The notes below the pieces were generated by a model. That model was not told the origin of the DNA. It searched no databases and worked only from the letters and a program-made list of their open reading frames with translations. From assembly GCF_001720465.1 (NCBI RefSeq), contig NZ_CP017113.1, positions 1,798,001 through 1,862,000 of the forward strand: a stretch of 64,000 nt of DNA, in the 5' to 3' direction. This DNA comes from Porphyrobacter sp. LM 6. Its GTDB lineage: Bacteria > Pseudomonadota > Alphaproteobacteria > Sphingomonadales > Sphingomonadaceae. Below are positions 32,092-41,855 of the stretch, in pieces. The first letter of the stretch is position 1; each line of letters begins with the position of its first letter. A program made the translations under genes and the position numbers.

Positions 32092-34089
32092 ATGACGTTC
32101 GCACCCGACCGCCTTCAACCGATGGCCAACGCCATCCGCGCGCTTTCGATGGACGCGGTGGAGGCCGCCAATTCCGGCCACCCCGGGATGCCGATGGGCA
32201 TGGCCGATGTCGCCACTGTGCTGTGGACGCAGTTCCTCAAGTTCGATCCCGCCGCGCCGCATTGGGCCGATCGCGACCGCTTTGTGCTGTCGGCCGGTCA
32301 CGGCTCGATGCTGATCTACAGCCTGCTCTATCTCTCGGGCTATGCCAGCCCGACGATCGACGACATCCGCAACTTCCGCCAGCTCGGTTCCCCTTGCGCC
32401 GGCCACCCGGAAAACTTCCTGCTCGACGGGGTGGAATGCACGACCGGTCCGCTGGGGCAAGGTCTGGCGATGGCGGTCGGCATGGCGATGGCCGAGCGGC
32501 ACCTCAATGCGGTCTACGGCGATGAGCTGGTCGATCACCGCACCTGGGTGATAGCGGGCGATGGCTGCCTGATGGAAGGCATCAACCATGAAGCGATCGG
32601 CCTTGCCGGTCACCTCAAGCTTGGCCGCCTCAATGTGCTGTGGGACGACAACCGCATCACCATCGATGGCGACACCGACCTGTCGACCTCGGAAGACATC
32701 AAGGCGCGCTATGTCGCGACCGGTTGGCACGTTGCTGAGTGCGACGGGCATGACTTTGCCGACATCGCCCGCGCGCTAGCCGAAGCCAAGGCCGATCCGC
32801 GCCCCTCGCTGGTCGCCTGCCGCACCGTGATCGGCAAGGGCGCGCCCAACAAGCAGGGCGGCCATTCGGTCCACGGCGCGCCGCTGGGCGGGGACGAGAT
32901 CGCCGCCGCGCGCGACTATCTCGGCTGGACCAGTGCGCCCTTCGAGGTTCCCTCGGATATCCTCGCCGATTGGCGCACGGCAGGCGAACCCGGTCGCCGC
33001 GCGCATGGCACCTGGGCGGGCCACTTCGAAGCCTCGCCCCGCAAGGCCGCGTTCGAGCGCCAGATGGCGAGCATCGCCGATCTCGCCGGGCCTGCGCTGG
33101 AGGATTACATCCGCGGTCTTGCCGCCAATCCGCCCAAGGTCGCGACCCGCAAGGCATCGGAAATGGCGCTCGGGCCGCTCACCGAAAAGCTGCCGCAGCT
33201 GATCGGCGGTTCGGCTGACCTGACCGGATCGAACAACACCAAGACCCCGTCGACCACGCCGTTCTCGCCCGAGGATTATGCGGGCCGCTATGTCTATTAC
33301 GGCATCCGTGAATTCGGCATGGCGGCGGCGATGAACGGGATGATGCTGCATGGCGGGGTTGTGCCCTATGGCGGCACCTTCCTGATCTTCAGCGACTATT
33401 GCCGCAACGCGATCCGCCTCTCGGCGCTCCAGCACGTCGGCGCGGTCTATGTGCTGACGCATGACAGCATCGGGCTGGGCGAGGACGGGCCGACCCACCA
33501 GCCGATCGAACAGGTGATGAGCCTGCGCCTGATCCCCAACCTCAACGTCTATCGCCCCGCCGATGCGATCGAGACCGCCGAATGCTGGGCGCTGGCGCTG
33601 CAAACGCCGGAAACGCCTTCGGTGCTGGCGCTCACCCGCCAGAACCTTGCGCCGCTGCGCGGGGCGGGGGACGAGGCGTGGACCGCTGCCACCAACCGCT
33701 GCGCTGCCGGGGCCTATCGCCTGCGCGCTGCCACCGCCGCGCGCAAGGTGGTGCTGATCGCCACCGGATCGGAAGTCGAACTCGCCTGCGCCGTCGCTGC
33801 CGAGCTTGAAACGGCCGGCATCGGCGCCGATGTTGTCTCGATGCCGTGCATGGACCTCTTCGCCAAGCGGCCCGCGGCCTACCGCGCCGATCTGCTGCCT
33901 GCCGATGCGCTCAAGGTGTCGATCGAAGCCGGGGTGACCCAGGGCTGGGAACGCTACACCGGCGAAGGCGGGCTCAACATCGGCATCGACAGCTTCGGGG
34001 CTTCGGCACCGGCGGGCGATCTGTTCGCCCATTTCGGCCTCACCGCGGCGGCAATCGTCCCGCAAATCATGAACAAGTTGAACGCTTAA
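32092..34089 (+). CDS. tkt: transketolase
   Basis: A 665-residue ThDP enzyme of the non-oxidative pentose phosphate pathway. It has the N-terminal SGHPGMPMGMADVA block, the GDGCLMEGINHEA ThDP-magnesium motif near residue 158, and the EFGMAAAMNGMMLHGG and LTHDSIGLGEDGPTHQPIEQ blocks of the pyrimidine domain. ATG at 32092 follows AGGAGA; the frame upstream has no family sequence. First gene of a tkt-gap-pgk-fda carbon block. Divergent from the zapA genes. Confidence 0.96.
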   Translation: MTFAPDRLQPMANAIRALSMDAVEAANSGHPGMPMGMADVATVLWTQFLKFDPAAPHWADRDRFVLSAGHGSMLIYSLLYLSGYASPTIDDIRNFRQLGSPCAGHPENFLLDGVECTTGPLGQGLAMAVGMAMAERHLNAVYGDELVDHRTWVIAGDGCLMEGINHEAIGLAGHLKLGRLNVLWDDNRITIDGDTDLSTSEDIKARYVATGWHVAECDGHDFADIARALAEAKADPRPSLVACRTVIGKGAPNKQGGHSVHGAPLGGDEIAAARDYLGWTSAPFEVPSDILADWRTAGEPGRRAHGTWAGHFEASPRKAAFERQMASIADLAGPALEDYIRGLAANPPKVATRKASEMALGPLTEKLPQLIGGSADLTGSNNTKTPSTTPFSPEDYAGRYVYYGIREFGMAAAMNGMMLHGGVVPYGGTFLIFSDYCRNAIRLSALQHVGAVYVLTHDSIGLGEDGPTHQPIEQVMSLRLIPNLNVYRPADAIETAECWALALQTPETPSVLALTRQNLAPLRGAGDEAWTAATNRCAAGAYRLRAATAARKVVLIATGSEVELACAVAAELETAGIGADVVSMPCMDLFAKRPAAYRADLLPADALKVSIEAGVTQGWERYTGEGGLNIGIDSFGASAPAGDLFAHFGLTAAAIVPQIMNKLNA

Positions 34090-34104
34090 GCAGGAGTTTG
34101 GACT

Positions 34105-35112
34105 ATGGCCACGAAGGTTGCCATCAACGGTTTCGGCCGCATCGGCCGTCTGGTTGCACGTGCGATCCTTGAACGCACCGATCACGATCTCGATCTCGTC
34201 GCGATCAACGATCTGGCCGACGCCAAGGCCAACGCGCTGCTGTTCGCGCATGATTCGATCCACGGCCGCTTCAAGGGCGATGTGACCGCCGATGGCGATG
34301 CGATCATCGTCAACGGCAAGCGCATCGCGGTGACCAAGGAGCGCGATCCCGGCAACCTGCCGCACGCGGCGATGGGCATCGATATCGTGCTCGAATGCAC
34401 CGGCTTCTTCCAGTCGGACGAAGCTTCGCGCCCGCACCTCGCCGCAGGCGCCAAGCGCGTGATCATCTCCGCGCCCGCGACCGGCGTTTCCAAGACCATC
34501 GTCTACGGCGTGAACCACAAGACGCTGACCGCCGATGACGTGATCATCTCCAACGCGTCCTGCACCACCAACTGCCTCGCGCCGGTGGCCAAGGTGCTGA
34601 ACGATGTGATCGGGATCGAGCGCGGCTTCATGACCACGATCCACTCCTACACCAACGACCAGCGCATGCTCGACCAGATCCACCCCGATCTGCGCCGTGC
34701 CCGCGCCGGCGCGCAGAACATGATCCCGACCACCACCGGCGCTGCGCGCGCGGTGGGCCTCGTTCTGCCCGAACTGAAGGGCAAGCTTGATGGCTCGTCG
34801 GTGCGCGTGCCGACCCCGAACGTCTCGATGGTCGACCTCGTCTTCGTGCCGAGCCGCGACACCACGGCGGAAGAAATCAACGCCGCATTGAAGGCCGCTG
34901 CCGAAGGCCCGATGAAGGGTGTGCTCGATTACACCGACCAGCCGCTCGTCAGCTCGGACTTCAACCACTATCCGGCGTCCTCGACGGTCGACAGCCTCGA
35001 AACCAGCGTGATGGAAGGCAAGCTTGCCCGCGTCGTCAGCTGGTACGATAACGAATGGGGCTTCTCGAACCGCATGATCGACACGGCGGGCGTGGTGGCG
35101 AAGTTCCTCTGA
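34105..35112 (+). CDS. gap: glyceraldehyde-3-phosphate dehydrogenase
   Basis: A 335-residue NAD-dependent enzyme of glycolysis and gluconeogenesis. The N-terminal [13 protein letters not shown] nucleotide motif and the active-site [12 protein letters not shown] (Cys153) are present, as is the C-terminal [18 protein letters not shown] precedes the ATG. It lies 15 bases after tkt and is followed by a REP-like repeat, then pgk. Confidence 0.97.
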   Translation: MATKVAINGFGRIGRLVARAILERTDHDLDLVAINDLADAKANALLFAHDSIHGRFKGDVTADGDAIIVNGKRIAVTKERDPGNLPHAAMGIDIVLECTGFFQSDEASRPHLAAGAKRVIISAPATGVSKTIVYGVNHKTLTADDVIISNASCTTNCLAPVAKVLNDVIGIERGFMTTIHSYTNDQRMLDQIHPDLRRARAGAQNMIPTTTGAARAVGLVLPELKGKLDGSSVRVPTPNVSMVDLVFVPSRDTTAEEINAALKAAAEGPMKGVLDYTDQPLVSSDFNHYPASSTVDSLETSVMEGKLARVVSWYDNEWGFSNRMIDTAGVVAKFL

Positions 35113-35125
35113 TACGGGCAGAATA

Positions 35126-35217
35126 CCGTTCGTGCTGAGCTTGTCGAAGCACCGCTCTTCTTCTTGAGCGACGGTTCGGAAGAAAGTGCAGCCCTTCGAC
35201 AGGCTCAGGGCGAACGG
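35126..35217. repeat. REP-like inverted repeat between gap and pgk
   Basis: Left arm CCGTTCG-TG-CTGAGC-T-TGTCGAAG from 35126 and right arm CTTCGACAGGCTCAG then CGAACGG ending at 35217 are inverted. It is the widespread palindromic intergenic repeat whose translation yields [13 protein letters not shown] peptides. A variant with the same CCGTTCG/CGAACGG ends is at 61430-61496. Confidence 0.8.
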
Positions 35218-35226
35218 AGAATTGGC

Positions 35227-36432
35227 GTGAGTTCTTTCAAGACCCTCGATGATCTGCCCGCCGACTTGACCGGCGAGATCGCGCTGGTGCGCGTCGATCT
35301 CAATCTGCCGATGAAGGATGGCTCGGCCACCGACGTCACGCGGGTCGAGGCGGTGAAGCCGACGATCCTCGAACTCGCAGGGCGCGGGGCCAAGGTGCTG
35401 CTGCTGGCGCATTTCGGCCGTCCGGGTGGGCAGCGTTCCTCGATGCTCTCGACCAGCATGGTGATCGGCGATGTCGAGCAGGTGATCGGCAAGGAGATCA
35501 TGTTCATCCCCGAAATCGCCGGGCCGGTGGTGGCGCAGGCGGTGGAGAGCATCCTGCGCCCCGGTGACATCGGTCTGCTCGATAACACCCGCTTCTGGCC
35601 GGGCGAGGAAAAGAACGATCCCGCGCTCGCCAAGGCGATTGCCGCGCACGGCACGCTCTACGTCAACGATGCCTTCAGCGCCGCGCACCGCGCCCACGCG
35701 ACCACCGAAGGCCTCGCGCATATCCTGCCGGCCTATGCGGGCCGTTCGATGGAAGCGGAATTGAAGGCACTCGATGCTGCGCTCGGCACGCCCGAACAGC
35801 CGGTTGTTGCCGTGGTGGGCGGGGCCAAGGTTTCGACCAAGCTCGCCGTGCTCGAAAACCTCGTCGGCAAGGTGCAGCACCTCATCATCGGTGGCGGCAT
35901 GGCCAACACCTTCCTTGCCGCGCGCGGCGTGGATGTCGGCAAGAGCCTGTGCGAACACGATCTTGCGCCCACCGTCACCCGGATCATGGACGAAGCGGAC
36001 GCCAAGGGCTGCACCGTCCACCTGCCTTACGATGTCGTGGTGGCCAAGGAATTCGCCGCCAACCCGCCGAGCATGCGGGTCTGCAACTTGCACGAAGTGG
36101 CGGCGGACGAGATGATCCTTGATGTCGGTCCGCAGGCAGTGGAAGCGCTGGCTGATGTGCTCAAGACCTGCCGCACGCTGGTGTGGAACGGCCCGCTGGG
36201 TGCCTTCGAGACCGAGCCCTTCGATGCCGCCACCGTGGCGCTGGCGCGCACCGCTGCGGCGCTGACCCTCGAAGGCTCGCTTATCAGCGTGGCGGGTGGC
36301 GGCGATACCGTGGCGGCGCTGGCAGCGGCGGGTGTCGAGGACGATTTCACCTATATTTCAACCGCTGGCGGCGCGTTCCTCGAATGGATGGAAGGCCGCG
36401 TTCTGCCCGGCGTCGCCGCGCTCGAGGGCTGA
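35227..36432 (+). CDS. pgk: phosphoglycerate kinase
   Basis: A 401-residue glycolytic kinase (1,3-bisphosphoglycerate plus ADP to 3-phosphoglycerate plus ATP). The N-terminal [15 protein letters not shown], and C-terminal [12 protein letters not shown] motifs are all there. The GTG at 35227 with GGAG upstream is chosen; the open frame runs back to 35164 but that part is translated REP repeat, not protein. Its stop is one base from the next ATG. Confidence 0.95.
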   Translation: MSSFKTLDDLPADLTGEIALVRVDLNLPMKDGSATDVTRVEAVKPTILELAGRGAKVLLLAHFGRPGGQRSSMLSTSMVIGDVEQVIGKEIMFIPEIAGPVVAQAVESILRPGDIGLLDNTRFWPGEEKNDPALAKAIAAHGTLYVNDAFSAAHRAHATTEGLAHILPAYAGRSMEAELKALDAALGTPEQPVVAVVGGAKVSTKLAVLENLVGKVQHLIIGGGMANTFLAARGVDVGKSLCEHDLAPTVTRIMDEADAKGCTVHLPYDVVVAKEFAANPPSMRVCNLHEVAADEMILDVGPQAVEALADVLKTCRTLVWNGPLGAFETEPFDAATVALARTAAALTLEGSLISVAGGGDTVAALAAAGVEDDFTYISTAGGAFLEWMEGRVLPGVAALEG

Positions 36433-36433
36433 A

Positions 36434-36859
36434 ATGGCGTCGAGTGAAACCGAGATCGAGGCGCTCGAATTGCGCTTCATGCGCGCCTGGGTGGCGGGCG
36501 ATGCCAAGGAGCTGAAGAAGCTCCTTGCGCGCGATTTCATGCTGATGGCCGGCACCACGCCGCCGCAATTGCTCGATCGCCCCAGCTTCCTCGCTGCGGC
36601 CGAGCGCGGGTTCGCCTGCAACAAGTTCAATTACCGCGAAGTCTTTGTGCGCCAGCACGGCAAGGCTGCGTGGTTTGTCGCCGGGGCCGAGCTCGATATG
36701 GGCGTGGGACTCAAGAGCTGGTCGGGCGCTTTCCTTGTCACCGCACTGTGGCGCAAGGGCGCGTTTGGCGGATGGAAGCTCGCGGAACGCAGCCTTGCGC
36801 GGCTCGAACCCGGCGATGCGCTGGCGGCGTCGGTCAGCAAGCTGCAATTGTGGAAGTAG
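36434..36859 (+). CDS. NTF2-like (DUF4440-type) protein
   Basis: A 141-residue protein with the SnoaL/NTF2 cone fold pattern: N-terminal helix ALELRFMRAWVAGDAKEL, then FMLMAGT and later beta strands. No clear catalytic set, so binding or a simple hydrolase/isomerase function is open. It starts one base after the pgk stop, and the thioesterase gene follows three bases after its end, so all are cotranscribed. Confidence 0.7.
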   Translation: MASSETEIEALELRFMRAWVAGDAKELKKLLARDFMLMAGTTPPQLLDRPSFLAAAERGFACNKFNYREVFVRQHGKAAWFVAGAELDMGVGLKSWSGAFLVTALWRKGAFGGWKLAERSLARLEPGDALAASVSKLQLWK

Positions 36860-36861
36860 CG

Positions 36862-37314
36862 ATGAGCGAAGCGGTCGAAACCAGCTACGGGCTGTTGAGC
36901 GTGATGGAGGACGGCGAGTTCGCCGGATGGCGTTACTGGAACGGCGATCCGTTCGAAACGCGCTCCGGCCCGTTCTACTACCGCCGCGAGGATGATGGCT
37001 CCTACACCAGCGCCTTCCGCGCCGAGGCCCGCCACATGAACGGCGGCGGGTTCATGCATGGCGGGTGCATGATGACCTTCGCGGACTTCGCGCTGTTCGC
37101 CATCGCCACCGATGTGCTCAATGGCGATCACGCGGTGACGCTCAACCTGTCGGGCGATTTCCTCGGTTCGGTGCAGCAGGGCGCGCTGGTCGAGGCGCGC
37201 GGCGAGGTGACGCGCGGCGGGGGCAAAACGATCTTCGTGCGCGGGCTGATTACAGGTGACGGGCAACCGGCGCTCAGCTTCACCGGAATCATCCGCCGCC
37301 TGTCCCGGCGTTGA
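36862..37314 (+). CDS. PaaI-type hotdog thioesterase
   Basis: A 150-residue hotdog-fold acyl-CoA thioesterase. The HMNGGGFMHGGCMMTFAD segment is the hallmark helix region of the PaaI/YbgC-like class, followed by LNLSGDFLGSVQQGALVEARGEV. Substrate unknown. It is the end of the pgk run and is followed by a long dyad upstream of the aldolase gene. Confidence 0.82.
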   Translation: MSEAVETSYGLLSVMEDGEFAGWRYWNGDPFETRSGPFYYRREDDGSYTSAFRAEARHMNGGGFMHGGCMMTFADFALFAIATDVLNGDHAVTLNLSGDFLGSVQQGALVEARGEVTRGGGKTIFVRGLITGDGQPALSFTGIIRRLSRR

Positions 37315-37394
37315 ACGCCTGATCGGTCACTTCTGTGCATGTGCAGCACGGACTGTTGCAGCGAGCCAAAGGCATCGCTAAGGGCGCGATCGAG

Positions 37395-37420
37395 GGGTTA
37401 TGCATAGGTATGCATAACCC
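37395..37420. promoter_or_regulatory. 26-bp perfect palindrome upstream of the aldolase gene
   Basis: GGGTTATGCATA (37395-37406) and TATGCATAACCC (37409-37420) are perfect inverted repeats with a GG spacer. It lies 36 bases upstream of the fda start. No T-run follows, so an operator is more likely than a terminator. Confidence 0.6.
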
Positions 37421-37456
37421 GACCAGACATCGCCCATTCGCTTGGAGACACGAGCC

Positions 37457-38341
37457 ATGAACACCGCCGACATGACGACCCGCATCGCCACCGGACAGGG
37501 GTTCATCGCCGCGCTTGACCAGTCGGGCGGCTCGACCCCCAAGGCGCTGCGCGGTTACGGGGTCGATGACAGCGAATGGTCGGGTGATGACGCGATGTTC
37601 GCGCAGATCCACGCGATGCGCGCGCGGGTGATTACTTCGCCGTGCTTCGGCAGCGGCAAGGTGATCGGCGCGATCCTGTTCGAAAAGACGATGGACGGGC
37701 TGGTCGATGGCAAGCCCACCGCTGAAGCGCTCAAGGACCGCGGGATCGTCCCCTTCATCAAGGTCGACGAAGGCCTCGCCGACGAAGCCGACGGCGTGCA
37801 GCTGATGAAGCCGATGGTGAAGCTCGCCGGCCTGCTCGACAAGTCGGTCGCGGCCGGAATGTTCGGCACCAAGATGCGCTCGGTCATCAAGGCGGCCAAT
37901 CCGGGCGGGATCGCCGCTGTGGTTGCCCAGCAGTTCGAAGTGGGCGCGCAGATCATCGCCGCAGGGCTGATGCCGATTATCGAGCCTGAATACGACATCA
38001 CCGCCGCCGACCGCGTGGCGGGCGAGGACATTCTCCTCGCTGAAATCATCAAGCACCTCGATGCGCTGCCCGAAGGCCAGCAGGTGATGCTCAAGCTTTC
38101 GATCCCCGCCACGGCCGGGCTCTACACCCCGCTGGTGAGCCATCCGAAGGTGCTGCGCGTCGTGGCGCTGTCGGGCGGGTTCTCGACCGACGACGCCTGC
38201 TCGCGCCTCGCGCAGAACCCCGGCATGATCGCCAGCTTCAGCCGCGGTCTCTTGCAGGACCTGCGCAAGCAGCAGAGCGACGAGGAGTTCAACACCGTCC
38301 TCGGCAAGGCAATCGACCAGATCGCCAGCGCGAGCGTGTGA
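37457..38341 (+). CDS. fda: class I fructose-bisphosphate aldolase
   Basis: A 294-residue aldolase of the bacterial class I type; Schiff-base Lys in the FIKVDEG block near residue 100, with the N-terminal FIAALDQSGGSTPKAL and ILFEKTMDG segments conserved. It cleaves fructose 1,6-bisphosphate to two triose phosphates. ATG at 37457 has GGAGA 8 bases upstream. A long palindrome sits in the promoter region. It completes the tkt-gap-pgk block. Confidence 0.92.
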   Translation: MNTADMTTRIATGQGFIAALDQSGGSTPKALRGYGVDDSEWSGDDAMFAQIHAMRARVITSPCFGSGKVIGAILFEKTMDGLVDGKPTAEALKDRGIVPFIKVDEGLADEADGVQLMKPMVKLAGLLDKSVAAGMFGTKMRSVIKAANPGGIAAVVAQQFEVGAQIIAAGLMPIIEPEYDITAADRVAGEDILLAEIIKHLDALPEGQQVMLKLSIPATAGLYTPLVSHPKVLRVVALSGGFSTDDACSRLAQNPGMIASFSRGLLQDLRKQQSDEEFNTVLGKAIDQIASASV

Positions 38342-38380
38342 ACAGGTGACATGCGACGCGCGAGCGATTAGCGCGCGGTC

Positions 38381-39019
38381 ATGACCGATACACAGCTCTA
38401 TCTTATCTCGCCGCTCGATGTGGGCGGGGACTTTCCGGCCCGGCTCGAACGCGCGCTGGCGGCGGGTGCGCGGCGGCACGGGGATCTTGTCACCGCCTTT
38501 CAGTTCCGCGTGAAGAACGTCGACCAGCACGAGGCCGCGCGCCTCGCTGCGCCGCTTCAGGCGATCTGCGCCGCGCATGATGTCGCCTTCATCGTCAACG
38601 ATTCGGTCGCGCTCGCCAAGCGCATCAAGGCTGACGGGGTGCATCTGGGGCAAGGCGACGGCTCGCCCAAGGATGCGCGGGCCGAACTGGGCCGCGAGGC
38701 GCAGATCGGGGTCACCTGCCACGCCAGCCGCCACATGGCGATGGAAGCGGGCGAGGCTGGGGCGGATTATGTCGCCTTCGGGGCCTTCTACCCCTCCTCG
38801 ACCAAGGACAAGGGTGACGCCGAGCGCCCCGAGCCCGAACTCCTGACTTGGTGGAGCCAGCTGTTCGAAATCCCCTGCGTCGCGATTGGTGGGATCACGC
38901 CCGACAACTGCAAGCCGCTGGTCGAAGCTGGCGCGGATTTTCTCGCGGTGAGCCACGCCGTCTGGGGCGGGGACGAGGTTGCCGCAATCGAGGCCTTTGC
39001 GAAAGTGATGCGGGGCTAG
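38381..39019 (+). CDS. thiE: thiamine phosphate synthase
   Basis: A 212-residue TIM-barrel enzyme that couples HMP-PP and thiazole phosphate to thiamine phosphate. Motifs: FIVNDSVALAKRIKADGVHLGQGD, GVTCHASRHMAMEA, FGAFYPSSTK and AIGGITPDN with phosphate-binding glycines. Thiamine diphosphate is the cofactor for transketolase and the E1 subunits encoded nearby. No TPP riboswitch is visible upstream. Confidence 0.92.
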   Translation: MTDTQLYLISPLDVGGDFPARLERALAAGARRHGDLVTAFQFRVKNVDQHEAARLAAPLQAICAAHDVAFIVNDSVALAKRIKADGVHLGQGDGSPKDARAELGREAQIGVTCHASRHMAMEAGEAGADYVAFGAFYPSSTKDKGDAERPEPELLTWWSQLFEIPCVAIGGITPDNCKPLVEAGADFLAVSHAVWGGDEVAAIEAFAKVMRG

Positions 39020-39027
39020 GCCCTGCC

Positions 39028-39753
39028 TCAGCAGCCCAGTTGATCGGCCAGATCGGTGAAGCTGGTGGCCGACCATTCCCATGCCTGCTCGTAATGCGCA
39101 TCGGGCGCGGGCGCGCCGCCATATTCGTCGGGGCGGTCGACATAGGCGCACAGCAGCCCCGCCGCCCGCGCGCCCGCCAGATCGCCATGATGCGCGGCGA
39201 CGAGGCATAGTTCGCCCGGCGCAATGCCCAGCACCTCGGCAGGGTGGAGATAGGCCTTGGGGTCGGGCTTGTAGGCGCCGCTCACCTCTGCTCCCAGAAT
39301 GGCATCCCACGGCAAGCCGGCGCGGCGGGCCATGTTCAATATCAGCGCGATATTGCCGTTCGAGCAGGTGACGATCGGAAACCGCGCCTTCAACCGTGTC
39401 AGCCCCTCGACCACATCGGGCCACGGATCGAGCCGGTGCCACGCGCGGTTCCACTCGGCCAGCAGCGCCTCGTCAAGGCCGGTCGGGTCGATCCCGCGCC
39501 CGCGCAAGGCGGCTTCGAGCATTTCGCGGTGGAGCACATCGAGCGGGACGAAGGCACGCCCCGATTTCCGCATCCCGACCATCGCAGCGATATACTGCCC
39601 GCGCCAATCATCGGCGAAAGCGGCAGCATCGCCAGCATCCTTGCCGATCTTCGCGAGAAAAGCGGCAGATTCGCGGGTTACGCTGGTGCGCCAGTCCACC
39701 ACCGTGCCGAATACGTCGAAGGCGAGCGCCTTGGGCAGGGCAGCGGCGGTCAT
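39028..39753 (-). CDS. L-2-haloacid dehalogenase-type HAD hydrolase
   Basis: A 241-residue type II haloacid dehalogenase. The nucleophile is Asp13 in AFDVFGTVVDW, the second motif is TCSNGN, and the third YKPDPKAY with later DL-x-GA. The whole arrangement fits the family that hydrolyses (S)-2-haloacids, though phosphatase activity cannot be excluded. ATG at 39753 is preferred over the upstream GTG. It converges on thiE with nine bases between them. Confidence 0.85.
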   Translation of the reverse strand: MTAAALPKALAFDVFGTVVDWRTSVTRESAAFLAKIGKDAGDAAAFADDWRGQYIAAMVGMRKSGRAFVPLDVLHREMLEAALRGRGIDPTGLDEALLAEWNRAWHRLDPWPDVVEGLTRLKARFPIVTCSNGNIALILNMARRAGLPWDAILGAEVSGAYKPDPKAYLHPAEVLGIAPGELCLVAAHHGDLAGARAAGLLCAYVDRPDEYGGAPAPDAHYEQAWEWSATSFTDLADQLGC

Positions 39754-39769
39754 CCTCACACAGTCCCGC

Positions 39770-40186
39770 TCAGTTCCCGTTGCCGACGCGCGTGCAGATC
39801 AGCTTGCTCGGGGACCCGTCGGGGTTCAGCTTCTGCAGGGTGTTCTCGCCAAGCTGCCTGAAGCGCTGGTCCTTCTTCGGCCCGCGGGTGAAGACGACCT
39901 CGGTGCCGCGCATCAGGTAGATGCCGCCACCCGCCGCGTTGATGTAGCTTGAGGCGGTGCCGATGCGGAAACCCTCCTCCGGCACATCGACAAAGGCCGC
40001 GCCGCCGGCATCGCCGGGCAGGGCGCATTGCCACACGCCGTGACGCAGAATGTTGAGCACGCCGCTGGCCTGCGGGCGTGAGGCTCTGCGAAGAGAGCTG
40101 TCATCCTGCGCCAAGGCACCGCCGGGCAGGCAAACCGCCGCCGCTGCGGCACCGAGTGTCAGGAGAAGGCTAGGGCGAATTGTCAT
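39770..40186 (-). CDS. secreted hypothetical protein
   Basis: A 138-residue protein with a Sec signal peptide (residues 1-26, cleavage near GGALAQ). The mature part contains paired Cys residues (VWQCALP and KLICTR) that may form a disulfide, and a [12 protein letters not shown] segment. No family recognised. It diverges from efp, leaving a 186-bp shared promoter region. Confidence 0.65.
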   Translation of the reverse strand: MTIRPSLLLTLGAAAAAVCLPGGALAQDDSSLRRASRPQASGVLNILRHGVWQCALPGDAGGAAFVDVPEEGFRIGTASSYINAAGGGIYLMRGTEVVFTRGPKKDQRFRQLGENTLQKLNPDGSPSKLICTRVGNGN

Positions 40187-40372
40187 GGCGTGTCCGCCAC
40201 TACCAGCACCACTCGCCCCAGGCCAAGGATTTTGCCGCTGTTCCGCCCTGTTTCTCGCGCGCTTGCCCGGACCCGCCGGCTCGGCTATGGGCGCGCATCA
40301 TTTGCGGGTGCAGGCCTTTTGTGGCCGTGCGCTCTCTCGTTCTTTCCACCTCGTATAAAGGCCCACAGCCCC

Positions 40373-40936
40373 ATGAAGATCAGCGGCGTCGATATTCGCC
40401 CCGGCAACATCCTGGAATATGAAGGCGGCATCTGGAAGGTCGCCAAGATCCAGCACACCCAACCCGGCAAGGGCGGGGCTTACATGCAGGTCGAAATGAA
40501 GAACCTGCAGGATGGCCGCAAGACCAACGTGCGCTTCCGCAGCGCCGACACGGTCGAGCGCGTGCGCCTTGATACGAAGGACTTCCAGTTCCTCTATGCC
40601 GAGGGCGATGACCTCGTGTTCATGGACAACGACACCTACGAGCAGATCCAGCTTCCCGGCGATCTGCTGGGCGATGCGCGTCCCTTCCTTCAGGACGGGA
40701 TGCAGGTCGCGCTCGAGCTGTGGGACGAAAAGCCCATCAGCGTCGAACTGCCAGCGCAGGTCGAAGCGACCATCGTCGAGGCCGATGCCGTGGTGAAGGG
40801 GCAGACCGCCTCGTCGAGCTACAAGCCCGCGATCCTCGATAACGGTGTGCGCATCATGGTGCCGCCGCACATCGGCAGCGGCACGCGCATCATCGTCGAT
40901 GTCTACGAGCAGGCCTACGTCGGCAAGGCCGGCTGA
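40373..40936 (+). CDS. efp: elongation factor P
   Basis: A 187-residue translation factor that rescues ribosomes stalled on polyproline. The three OB/KOW domains are recognised by [14 protein letters not shown], the loop [12 protein letters not shown] with Lys33 at the modified tip position, and the C-terminal [18 protein letters not shown]. No EpmA/EpmB gene is near, so how Lys33 is modified cannot be said. The start codon gives the standard length; the upstream frame is a shadow. Confidence 0.95.
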   Translation: MKISGVDIRPGNILEYEGGIWKVAKIQHTQPGKGGAYMQVEMKNLQDGRKTNVRFRSADTVERVRLDTKDFQFLYAEGDDLVFMDNDTYEQIQLPGDLLGDARPFLQDGMQVALELWDEKPISVELPAQVEATIVEADAVVKGQTASSSYKPAILDNGVRIMVPPHIGSGTRIIVDVYEQAYVGKAG

Positions 40937-40950
40937 GGGACTGACAGAAC

Positions 40951-41769
40951 ATGGCAGCTATTTCCGGCCTCATCCGCGTCATGGAACGCGCCGCGCGCAA
41001 GGCGGGCGGGCGTCTGCGCCGCGATTTCGGCGAAGTCGAGCACTTGCAGGTATCCCGCAAGGGCCCGGCTGATTTCGTCAGCAAGGCCGATATGCGGTCG
41101 GAACGCACGCTCTATGACGAGCTGCTCGCGGCCCGTCCGGGCTGGGGCTTCGTGATGGAAGAAGCCGGCGTAATCGAGGGCGATCCGGGTATGCCGCGCT
41201 GGATTGTCGATCCTTTGGACGGCACCAGCAACTTCCTCCACGGCATCCCGCACTTCGCCATTTCCATCGCCGCGCAGGAGCCGCGCGCCGACGGCAAGGG
41301 CTGGGGCGATGTCGTTGCGGGCGTGGTCTATCAGCCGATTACCGATCAGACCTTCTGGGCCGAGAAATCGCGCGGGGCATGGCTCCACGATGCGCGGCTG
41401 CGCGTCTCGGCGCGCTCGCGCCTGTCCGATGCGCTGGTGGCGACCGGGATCCCGTTCTTCGGGCGCGGCGATATCGGCGAATGGACCCGCATCTTCGGCG
41501 CGATCGGCCCGGAAGTGGCGGGCATCCGCCGCTTTGGCGCGGCTTCGCTCGATCTCGCTTATGTGGCGCAGGGCCGGTTTGACGGGTTCTGGGAAAGCGG
41601 CCTCAGCGATTGGGACACGGCGGCTGGCTGTCTGCTGGTGCGCGAGGCGGGCGGCTTCGTCTCCGACTTCCGCGGCCGGTCGGAAGCGATCCATTCCGAG
41701 CAGGTGCTGGCAGGGAACGACGTGCTCCATTCCAAGCTGCACAAGCTGCTGGCTGGCGCGCTGCGCTGA
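40951..41769 (+). CDS. suhB: inositol monophosphatase family protein
   Basis: A 272-residue magnesium-dependent phosphatase. The motifs FVMEEAGVIEGD, WIVDPLDGTSNFLHG near residues 84-98 and SDWDTAAGCLLVREAGG near 216-232 give a full metal site. Members act on inositol or nucleotide phosphates, or bind RNA polymerase (SuhB). It starts 14 bases after efp and is followed by the second parS/repeat element. Confidence 0.9.
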   Translation: MAAISGLIRVMERAARKAGGRLRRDFGEVEHLQVSRKGPADFVSKADMRSERTLYDELLAARPGWGFVMEEAGVIEGDPGMPRWIVDPLDGTSNFLHGIPHFAISIAAQEPRADGKGWGDVVAGVVYQPITDQTFWAEKSRGAWLHDARLRVSARSRLSDALVATGIPFFGRGDIGEWTRIFGAIGPEVAGIRRFGAASLDLAYVAQGRFDGFWESGLSDWDTAAGCLLVREAGGFVSDFRGRSEAIHSEQVLAGNDVLHSKLHKLLAGALR

Positions 41770-41792
41770 AATTCGGGCGGGGTTTGGTGCGT

Positions 41793-41845
41793 CCAGACCC
41801 CTCCTAGACCCCCTCTAGACCCCCTCCAGGTCGGTCTAGACCCCT
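41793..41845 (-). repeat. 11-bp GGGGTCTA-type repeat array beside parS site 2
   Basis: On the plus strand AGACC starts at 41795, 41806 and 41817, exactly 11 bp apart; a degenerate unit follows at 41828 and another good unit at 41838. On the minus strand these read GGGGTCTA-type repeats, as in the array at 13201-13244, and the parS site is on the same side of the array in both copies. Confidence 0.85.
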
Positions 41846-41855
41846 GTTTGCGTGA

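Noticed and set aside
35164..35226. An N-terminal extension of pgk
   Set aside because: It is the translated REP repeat; GTG at 35227 with GGAG upstream fits the family length.
32776..36093. A 1105-residue minus-strand open frame
   Set aside because: It lies antisense to tkt, gap and pgk, which have clear family motifs. Long antisense frames are common in GC-rich DNA; it has no recognisable domain, and includes translated REP repeat.
37289..39454. A 721-residue minus-strand open frame
   Set aside because: Antisense to the aldolase and thiE genes, no domains, and contradicts the strong plus-strand coding evidence.
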